Origin: Actinomycetota bacterium
GTDB lineage: Bacteria > Actinomycetota > Thermoleophilia > Solirubrobacterales > 70-9
Direction: 5' to 3'
NCBI GenBank assembly: GCA_005884305.1
Contig: VAYL01000152.1
Span: 10,247-22,470 of the forward strand
Length of the DNA stretch: 12,224 nucleotides
Part shown: one piece after another, positions 7,038 through 12,224 of the stretch
Layout: every line of letters begins with the position of its first letter
Position numbering within the stretch: position 1 is the stretch's first letter
The notes under the pieces: generated by a model
What the model was told of the DNA's origin: nothing
The model's database searches: none
What the model saw: only the letters and a program-made list of their open reading frames with translations
Translations under genes and position numbers: made by a program

Positions 7038-8270
7038 ATGGATTCCGGCGCGGTCAGCGAAGCAGAGCGACCCGAAACGCCTGCCGCCGCGCCGGTCACG
7101 GGTGGTGACCCGACTGTCCGCCTCGAGCGCGTCAGCAAGCACTTCGGCGACCTCGTCGCGGTGCGCGACCTCGACCTCGACATCGGCCGGGGCGAGTTCT
7201 TCACCCTCCTCGGGCCGAGCGGCTGCGGAAAGACGACGACGCTGCGCATGGTCGCCGGCTTCGAGCAGCCGACCGCCGGCCGCGTCCTGATCGAGGGCGA
7301 GGACGTGGCCGGGCTGCCCTCGTACAGGCGGCCCACCGACCCCGTCTTCCAGAGCTACGCCCTCTTCGCGCATCTGGGCGTGCGTGAAGGCGTCGCCTTC
7401 GGGCTGCGGCGCAAGAAGGTTCCGAAGAGCGAAACCAAGGAGCGGGTACAGGCGGAGCTCGAGCGGGTGGGCCTCGCCGCCGAGATCAACCGCCGTCCCA
7501 ACCAGCTGTCGGGCGGCATGCAGCAGCGGGTGGCGCTCGCCCGCGCGCTGGTCAACCTGCCGAAGGTGCTGCTGCTGGACGAGCCGCTTGGCGCGCTGGA
7601 CCTGAAGCTGCGGAAGGGCTTGCAGGTCGAGCTCAAGCGGATCCAGCGCGATGTCGGGATCACATTCGTCTACGTGACGCACGACCAGGAGGAGGCGCTG
7701 ACGATGTCCGACCGCATCGCGGTCATGTCGAACGGCGTCGTCGAGCAGGTCGATACTCCCGAGAACGTCTACGAGCGCCCCACCACGACCTTCGTGGCCG
7801 GCTTCATCGGCGTGTCAAATCTGATGCCGGGCACCGTGACATCGGCCGGCGGCGGCCGGGCCAGGATCCAGCTCGACACCGGCATCGAGGTCGAGGCGAG
7901 CGTGGACGGCATTCAAAGCGGCGAGCGCTGCCACGCAGTCGTCCGGCCCGAGAAGCTCCGGATCTCGCAGGCGTCGGGAGAGTCGTCGGACGGGCTGCCC
8001 GGGGTCGAAGGTGTGGTGCAGAGCTCCATCTATCTCGGCACCGCGACTCAGATCGTGGTCAACCTGCCGGGCGACGTCCCGATGACCGTCCTGGTGCCGA
8101 ATGCGAGCGAGGCCGAGCGCGCGCGCCTGCCGGGTGGCGGGGCGCCGGTGCGCCTTAGCTGGGAGCCGGAGCACATGCACGTTGTGCGCGAATCCGAGAT
8201 TCGGCGTGCCGACGTCGAGGAGACGGTCGCGAACACAACAGCAACGACACATGCCAGTTTCGGGGGCTAA
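7038..8270 (+). CDS. potA: ABC transporter ATPase, spermidine/putrescine type
   Basis: 410-residue ATP-hydrolysing subunit powering amine import at the inner face of the membrane. All ABC motifs are intact: Walker A GPSGCGKTT (59-67), Q-loop Gln105 in VFQSYALF, signature LSGGMQQR (157-164), Walker B VLLLDEP (177-183) with D-loop GALD, and switch His215 in VTHDQEEA. The C-terminal ~150 residues (from about 260, GVSNLMPG) form the TOBE region typical of PotA/PotG/UgpC-like ATPases. ATG at 7038 is preferred to the in-frame ATG at 7029 because GGAGG (7024-7028) abuts the first and is spaced 9 nt from the second. The stop codon TAA lies in the loop of a palindromic repeat. First gene of the importer operon; unlike potD and potB, it shows no lesion. 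Confidence 0.95.
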   Translation: MDSGAVSEAERPETPAAAPVTGGDPTVRLERVSKHFGDLVAVRDLDLDIGRGEFFTLLGPSGCGKTTTLRMVAGFEQPTAGRVLIEGEDVAGLPSYRRPTDPVFQSYALFAHLGVREGVAFGLRRKKVPKSETKERVQAELERVGLAAEINRRPNQLSGGMQQRVALARALVNLPKVLLLDEPLGALDLKLRKGLQVELKRIQRDVGITFVYVTHDQEEALTMSDRIAVMSNGVVEQVDTPENVYERPTTTFVAGFIGVSNLMPGTVTSAGGGRARIQLDTGIEVEASVDGIQSGERCHAVVRPEKLRISQASGESSDGLPGVEGVVQSSIYLGTATQIVVNLPGDVPMTVLVPNASEAERARLPGGGAPVRLSWEPEHMHVVRESEIRRADVEETVANTTATTHASFGG

Positions 8271-8281
8271 AGCCCCCTCAT
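8258..8281. repeat. REP-like palindrome, copy 2 (overlaps potA stop codon)
   Basis: The plus strand reads TTTC-GGGGGC-TAAA-GCCCCC-TCAT: a 6-bp stem (8262-8267 / 8272-8277) around TAAA. The first three loop bases are the TAA stop of potA (8268-8270). Flanks and loop match copy 1 at 2571-2591, while the stem sequence changes in a paired way (GGTGC/GCACC versus GGGGGC/GCCCCC). It lies in the potA-potD junction, where it could protect or uncouple the upstream mRNA; there is no T-run for a classic terminator. Confidence 0.7.
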
Positions 8282-8339
8282 AACGCACATGACTTGCAAT
8301 GACAACCAACATCAGCTGCCGAGGAGGCGAAGGCCGCAA

Positions 8340-9510
8340 ATGAACGCATGGGGTAGGACGGACGCAGCCGGAACGAGCAGGGCACGGATCCGGGCGATCA
8401 GGACCGGGGTCGTTGCCGTGCTCGCACTCGGGGCAACCCTCGCGATCGCTGCCTGCGGTAGCGGTGGTGGGATCGAAGGGAGCGGCGGCAGCAACGCAAG
8501 CGTTCAGACCGTCCAGGTCTCGGGCAAGCCGAGTGGCGAGCTGACGATTTCGAACTGGCCGCTCTACATCGACAAGCAGACGGTCCCCGACTTCGAGAAG
8601 GCGACCGGTGTCCAGGTCAAGTACATCGAGGACGTCAACGACAACCAGGAGTTCTTCTCGAAGCTGCAGCCGCTCCTGGCCAAGGGCGAGTCCGGCGGAC
8701 GCTCGATCTTCGTGGTCACCGACTGGATGGCCAAGAAGATGTACGACCTGGGTTACCTCCAGAACCTCGACAAGTCGGCGATCCCGAACGTCGAGAAGAA
8801 CATCACGCCCAACCTGCGGCACCGGCCATTCGACCCGAACGATCAGTTCGCCGTGCCATGGCAGAGCGGAATGACCGGCCTGATCGTGCGCACCGATCTG
8901 GCACCGGACATCAAGTCCATCTGCGACCTCTTCGACCCGAAGTACAAGGGCAAGGTGGACATGCTCACGGAGATGCGCGACACCGTGCCCCTGGTGATGA
9001 AGTGCCAGGGGGTCGACCTCGCGAAGGCGACGGAGCAGGACTGGCTCAACGCGATCGACAAGATCAAGCAGGCAGCGGACTCCGGGCAGATCCGGCGCTT
9101 TACCGGGGACGAAGGGCGACGCTTGGATCTCGCTCGGTTGGTCGGGCGACGCGGTGCAGCTCCAGAAGGACAACCCGAACATCAAGTTCGTGATGCCCAA
9201 GGAGGGCTGCATGCTGTGGTCGGACAACATGGTGATCCCGGTCGGGGCGCCAAATCCGACCGCGGCCGAGGCGTGGATGAACTACGTCTACGACCCGAAG
9301 AACCAGGCGCAGATCACGGACTACAACTACTACGTCAGCCCGGTGAAGGGCGTGAAGCCGATCCTCCAGAAGCAGGATCCGACGGCGGCGAAGAGCGACC
9401 TCATCTTCCCGAGCAAGCAGTTCACCGCCAAGTGCGACGCGGCGCCCACCATCTCCGGCCAGGAGGAGACCAAGATCACCCAGGCGTTCAACGCGGTCGT
9501 GAACGGCTGA
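8340..9510 (+). pseudogene. potD: Polyamine-type substrate-binding lipoprotein, frameshifted
   Basis: Extracytoplasmic solute-binding protein of the PotD class (spermidine/putrescine) that would deliver amine to the permeases. ATG at 8340-8342 is preferred over the one at 8289: GAAGG is 6 nt upstream, and it gives a proper lipoprotein signal with Arg-rich n-region, hydrophobic core and lipobox IAAC at Cys39. The mature part starts with a Gly/Ser linker, then LTISNWPLYIDKQTVPDF, typical of the family. The first frame is convincing to about 9110 (ends IRRFTGD, 257 codons). The family sequence then resumes in another frame from 9112 (KGDAWISLGWSGDAVQLQKD) to the TGA at 9508-9510. About eight residues expected between FTG and KGDAW are missing, consistent with a ~20-nt deletion. 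Without correction the first frame runs to 9545 as nonsense. The cause is either true inactivation or an assembly error. Confidence 0.88.
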
Positions 9511-9552
9511 CGATGAGCTGGCGGCGGCGAATGGCGGTCAACTGAGCCAAGA

Positions 9553-10125
9553 ATGGCCGCCGTCCGCCGCCGCCTGACTCCGTACCTCCTCCTCTTCCCG
9601 GGGGCGTTCTGGCTGATCGTCTTCTTCGTCGTGCCCATGTACTACATGGCGCGGCTCTCGCTCGACTCGATCGGGCTGGCGCCGGGCGGCCACGTGCTCG
9701 CGACGGCCGGGGCGGTGATCGCAGGCATTACCTACAACTTCCTGCCCTTCATGGTCCTGCCGATCTACGCGAGCCTCGAGCGCATCGATCCCGCCCTGAT
9801 TGAGGCGGGCAAGGACCTGTATGCGTCGTCACGCGCCGCTTTCGTGAGGATCACGCTCCCCCTCTCGTTGCCGGGCCTCATCGCCGGGACCTTGCTCACA
9901 TTCATCCCCGCCGCCGGCGACTATGTCAACGCGTTCTTCCTCGGCGGGACCAACAACAAGATGATCGGAAACGTGATCCAGGGCCTCTACCTGGTCAACC
10001 AGGACTACCCCGCGGCGGCGGCGCTCTCGTTCGTGCTGATGGCCGTGATCATGATCATCGTCTTCGTGTACATCCGATTCGCGGGCTCCGAGTCACTGAT
10101 GGGCGAGGAGGCGGTCGCCCGGTGA
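9553..10125 (+). CDS. potB: ABC permease, spermidine/putrescine type, with large internal deletion
   Basis: Inner-membrane permease subunit of the amine importer. Only 190 residues, against about 280-320 for PotB. The N-terminus (1-33, LTPYLLLFPGAFWLIVFFVVPMYYMA region) is the normal first membrane helix and the C-terminal half is normal: ITYNFLPFMVLPIYASLE (59-76), the ATPase-docking EAA loop EAGKDLYASSRAAFVRITLPLSLPG (84-108), and membrane segments at about 107-130 and 155-175. The segment between LSLDS (~39) and IGLAPGGHVLATAGAVIAGI is missing in frame, roughly 100 residues covering the helices and periplasmic loop after TM1. About four membrane segments remain instead of six, so function is doubtful. 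The ATG at 9553 has a weak ribosome site; it is 42 bp after the potD stop and 19 bp before the potC start. Confidence 0.85.
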   Translation: MAAVRRRLTPYLLLFPGAFWLIVFFVVPMYYMARLSLDSIGLAPGGHVLATAGAVIAGITYNFLPFMVLPIYASLERIDPALIEAGKDLYASSRAAFVRITLPLSLPGLIAGTLLTFIPAAGDYVNAFFLGGTNNKMIGNVIQGLYLVNQDYPAAAALSFVLMAVIMIIVFVYIRFAGSESLMGEEAVAR

Positions 10126-10144
10126 CGCGGAGGGGGTGCTGAGA

Positions 10145-11080
10145 GTGGAGGTCGGGACGGCGGCGGCTCCCGCCTACGTACGACGCGACTCGCTCCTGCG
10201 TCGAGTGTGGGCCTGGCTGCGCGAGCACGGCATCAACATCTACGCCGGGCTCGCGATCGCGTACCTCCTGATCCCGATCGCGGTGATCATCCTCTTCTCG
10301 TTCAACAACCCCGCCGGGAAGTACAACTTCACGTGGGAGAGCTTCACGCTCGACCATTGGAAGACCGTCTTCAGCCTCCCGGACCTGAACTCGGCGCTCC
10401 TCACCAGTCTCAAGCTCGCGGCGCTCGCGACGATCATCTCAACTGCCATCGGGACCCTGATGGCCATCGCCCTCGTCCGCCATCGGTTCTTCGGCCGCCG
10501 CACTGCGAACTTCCTGATCGTCGTCCCGATGGCGACCCCAGAGATCGTCATGGGCGCGTCGCTCCTCTCGTTCTTCCTGATCCTTGGGACGCCGTCGCTC
10601 GGGTTCAGCACATTGCTGATCGCTCACGTCATGTTCTGCATCAGCTTCGTCGTGGTGGTGGTGCGATCCCGATTGATCGGGTTTGACCGCAGCCTGGAGG
10701 AGGCCGCCCAAGACCTCGGCGCGAACGCGCTCGACACCTTCCGCCTCGTGACGTTGCCTCTGATCATGCCTGGCATCGTCGCCGCCGCCCTCCTGGCTTT
10801 CGCCCTGTCAATCGACGACTTCGTCGTCACCAACTTCAACTCGGGCACAACCGTCACCTTCCCGCTCTATATCTTCGGGGCCGCCCAGCGCGGGATCCCC
10901 GTTGAGGTGAACGCGGTAGCCACGATCCTCTTCTGCTCCACACTGATCGCCATGGGTTTCACCGTGCTCCAGCAGCGGCGCGCGGAGCGAATGGCCTCGG
11001 TGCGCCCGCAGCAGGAAGGTGAGGACCTGCTGGGGACCACCCCCGTGCCGCCTCCGGCCCCGGGCGGCGCAGGCGGCTGA
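10145..11080 (+). CDS. potC: ABC permease, spermidine/putrescine type, second subunit
   Basis: Inner-membrane permease partner, 311 residues and apparently complete. Six hydrophobic segments are visible: about 34-55 (IYAGLAIAYLLIPIAVIILF), 85-112, 122-150, 155-175, 207-225 and 258-276. The cytoplasmic EAA loop EEAAQDLGANALDTFRLVTLPLIMPGI (about 185-211) docks the ATPase. DHWKTVF and SIDDFVVTNFNSG are typical of PotC. GTG at 10145 is chosen because GGAGGGGG at 10129-10136 is correctly spaced; an in-frame GTG at 10136 overlaps that sequence. The C-terminus (after about 285) is a soluble Pro/Gly-rich tail of unknown role. Last gene of the importer operon; a nested palindrome follows. Confidence 0.93.
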   Translation: MEVGTAAAPAYVRRDSLLRRVWAWLREHGINIYAGLAIAYLLIPIAVIILFSFNNPAGKYNFTWESFTLDHWKTVFSLPDLNSALLTSLKLAALATIISTAIGTLMAIALVRHRFFGRRTANFLIVVPMATPEIVMGASLLSFFLILGTPSLGFSTLLIAHVMFCISFVVVVVRSRLIGFDRSLEEAAQDLGANALDTFRLVTLPLIMPGIVAAALLAFALSIDDFVVTNFNSGTTVTFPLYIFGAAQRGIPVEVNAVATILFCSTLIAMGFTVLQQRRAERMASVRPQQEGEDLLGTTPVPPPAPGGAGG

Positions 11081-11095
11081 CCCCCTTCAAATCGC

Positions 11096-11137
11096 GATTG
11101 TCGGATTTCCCGGCATATGCCGATTAATCCGACAATC
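11096..11137. terminator. Nested 42-bp palindrome between convergent genes (possible bidirectional terminator)
   Basis: The outer arms GATTGTCGGATT (11096-11107) and AATCCGACAATC (11126-11137) are a perfect 12-bp inverted repeat. The spacer contains a second perfect palindrome, CGGCATATGCCG (11111-11122). It lies between the potC stop (11080) and the stop of the minus-strand hypothetical gene (11145), where a shared terminator is expected. There is no T-run on either side, so it could instead be a REP-type element or a protein-binding site. Confidence 0.55.
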
Positions 11138-11144
11138 CCGCCGA

Positions 11145-11804
11145 CTACAAGCCCAGGTCCCGGGCGATTCCCGGCGTGCGCCCGCCGATGACCACGAACG
11201 CGGGGTGCGGCAGGCTGCCCGGCGCCGGCTCCACGTGCATCTCCGGCTCGGCAGGCGACAGCTCGCGAACCCGGTCGGCCAGCTCGGCCGCGTGCTCCTC
11301 GGTTGCGGCGGGAATCAGGACGTGCTTCCACCGGCGGTGGTGCGGAATGCCGGCGTCCGATAGGCGCGAGGACAGATCGCTCGTGTCGCCGAGCGAGTCG
11401 AGGTCCACTCGAAGCTCCCACTCGTCGCGCCCGGTGGCCGCGGCCTCGCGCTCCTCGTGCGCCTCGTGCTCGCGATGCTCTGCGGCGCGCTGCGCCTCGC
11501 TCTGGGGCATTGGAGCCGACGGATCGAGCCACTCCTCCTCGTCGGGATGCCAGCGCGTGATTTTTGTCTTCGCGTCGAGGCCGTCCTCGGCGGCAAGGTC
11601 CTTCGCCACCCGCTCCGCCTCGCTCGCCGTCTGCTCGCTGCCGGTGTACAGGAACATCCGCGAGCCGTCGCGCGTGACGATCACTCGCTCGCCCAGCCGC
11701 TTGCGCGCCTCGTCATCGAGGTCCAGGGAGCGCAGCCGGTCGCCCAGGGTCAGGCCGTGGCCCTCGTCCTGCAGGTGCACCTCAACGCGCCACTCGTCGC
11801 TCAT
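11145..11804 (-). CDS. Hypothetical protein with duplicated domain
   Basis: 219 residues, not recognised as a named family; likely cytoplasmic, with no signal peptide or membrane helix. It appears to contain two copies of one small domain: residues 3-75 begin DEWRVEVHLQDEG...LGDRLRSL, and residues 127-190 begin DEWELRVDLDSLG...LSSRLSD. Each copy has an Arg-rich strand and then an Ala/Glu helix (SEAERVAKDLAAEDG; EEHAAELADRVRELSP), suggesting an alpha/beta sandwich. A Glu/His-rich linker (99-125, EAQRAAEHREHEAHEERE) joins them. The composition is strongly acidic. ATG at 11802-11804 starts directly with the first domain; no strong ribosome site is seen. It converges on potC and diverges from the aldehyde dehydrogenase at 11877 across 72 bp. 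No functional link to amine metabolism is shown by sequence. Confidence 0.8.
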   Translation of the reverse strand: MSDEWRVEVHLQDEGHGLTLGDRLRSLDLDDEARKRLGERVIVTRDGSRMFLYTGSEQTASEAERVAKDLAAEDGLDAKTKITRWHPDEEEWLDPSAPMPQSEAQRAAEHREHEAHEEREAAATGRDEWELRVDLDSLGDTSDLSSRLSDAGIPHHRRWKHVLIPAATEEHAAELADRVRELSPAEPEMHVEPAPGSLPHPAFVVIGGRTPGIARDLGL

Positions 11805-11876
11805 GCCCGCGGAAGTCTTTCATGGCCTGTCGGGAACGGCCCGCATGGCCTCGGTAGCATCGGCTCGGATGGCGAG

Positions 11877-12224
11877 ATGAAGCCCGTGACGACCGAATCA
11901 GAGGCTCGCCCGGCCGCGACCGAGGGCCAGCCGCGCACCCTCCGCAACTACGTCGGCGGCGGCTGGGAAACGGCCACCGTCAGCAAGACCCTCGAGGACC
12001 GCGATCCGGTCAGCGGCGAGGTCGCCGCGCTCGTGCCGCTGAGCGGTGCCGCCGAGGTCGACGCCGCCGTGAGCGCGGCTCGCGCGGCCCAGCCCGCGTG
12101 GCGTGCGCTCGCGCCGCAGCGCCGCGCGCGGGCGATCATGGCGCTCCGAAGCGCGCTGGCGGCAAGGCGGGAGGAGCTCGCCCGCCTCGTCACCGCGGAC
12201 ATGGGCAAGACGCTCGAAGACGCC
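11877..12224 (+). CDS. Aldehyde dehydrogenase, N-terminal part, methylmalonate/malonate-semialdehyde dehydrogenase-like; cut by window edge
   Basis: First 116 residues of an ALDH-superfamily enzyme; the catalytic half lies outside the window. After a ~20-residue polar leader comes TLRNYVGGGWETA (21-33), then DPVSGEVAALVPLS (43-56), VDAAVSAARAAQPAWRAL (61-78) and MGKTLEDA (109-116). The NYVGG-W and DP-SGEV-A-VPLS wording resembles MmsA, the CoA-acylating enzyme converting methylmalonate or malonate semialdehyde to propionyl- or acetyl-CoA, though other ALDHs cannot be excluded without the cysteine region. ATG at 11877-11879 is used; a nearby upstream ATG (11869) hits a stop within four codons, and GTG at 11886 is an alternative. 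If it is MmsA-like it could finish beta-alanine catabolism started by the aminotransferase (inference). Confidence 0.8.
   Translation, partial: MKPVTTESEARPAATEGQPRTLRNYVGGGWETATVSKTLEDRDPVSGEVAALVPLSGAAEVDAAVSAARAAQPAWRALAPQRRARAIMALRSALAARREELARLVTADMGKTLEDA

Noticed and set aside
7815..9230. A 471-codon open frame on the minus strand over potA and potD
   Set aside because: It is antisense to two genes with clear family motifs, and its translation shows no domain or signal.
9111..9545. Continuation of the first potD frame to 9545, and a separate gene starting with GTG at 9154
   Set aside because: The continuation is Arg/Gly nonsense, and the 9154 frame is simply the remainder of potD after the frameshift.
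9513..9545. A 10-codon mini-ORF (MSWRRRMAVN) between potD and potB
   Set aside because: It is very short, has no clear ribosome site and no recognisable leader-peptide feature; chance is sufficient.
1..12224. tRNA, rRNA, CRISPR array, insertion sequence or phage genes
   Set aside because: I saw no spaced repeats of CRISPR type, no transposase or integrase motif, and no recognisable RNA gene by eye on either strand.

Overview
The window is a GC-rich stretch of bacterial chromosome with tightly packed genes. Its style is actinobacterial, and the flavour of the proteins suggests the Thermoleophilia (Solirubrobacterales or Gaiellales). That placement is inferred from protein style and composition only; no marker gene is present.

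Two transcription units diverge from a control region at about 6760-7037. Leftwards (minus strand) run five genes: a class III omega-amino acid/putrescine-type aminotransferase, a PucR-family regulator, a saccharopine-dehydrogenase-like oxidoreductase (ATGA overlap with the regulator), alanine dehydrogenase (ald), and a Sad/GabD-type semialdehyde dehydrogenase that runs off the left edge. Rightwards (plus strand) runs a polyamine-type ABC importer in the order ATPase (potA), lipoprotein binding protein (potD), permease 1 (potB), permease 2 (potC). Beyond it lie a convergent hypothetical gene with a duplicated domain and, at the right edge, the first 116 codons of a second aldehyde dehydrogenase resembling methylmalonate/malonate-semialdehyde dehydrogenase.

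The genes make sense as an omega-amine catabolic module (inference). The importer would bring in putrescine, spermidine or a similar cationic amine. The aminotransferase would move an amino group to pyruvate, giving alanine and an aldehyde. Alanine dehydrogenase would regenerate pyruvate and release ammonia with NADH, and the aldehyde dehydrogenases would oxidise the (semi)aldehyde towards succinate or an acyl-CoA. The saccharopine-dehydrogenase-like enzyme is the unexplained member. The PucR protein is the likely regulator sensing an intermediate.

The importer looks damaged. potD carries a frameshift, with a short missing stretch, near 9108-9112. potB is in frame but lacks roughly 100 codons of its membrane core at about 9670. 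Either the transporter is decaying or the assembly has lost sequence twice. Gene junctions hold several small repeats: a REP-like palindrome present twice (2571-2591 and 8258-8281), each copy overlapping the stop codon of an unrelated gene; an inverted heptad array (5294-5372); and a 42-bp nested palindrome (11096-11137) between two convergent genes. No tRNA, rRNA, CRISPR array or transposase gene was seen.
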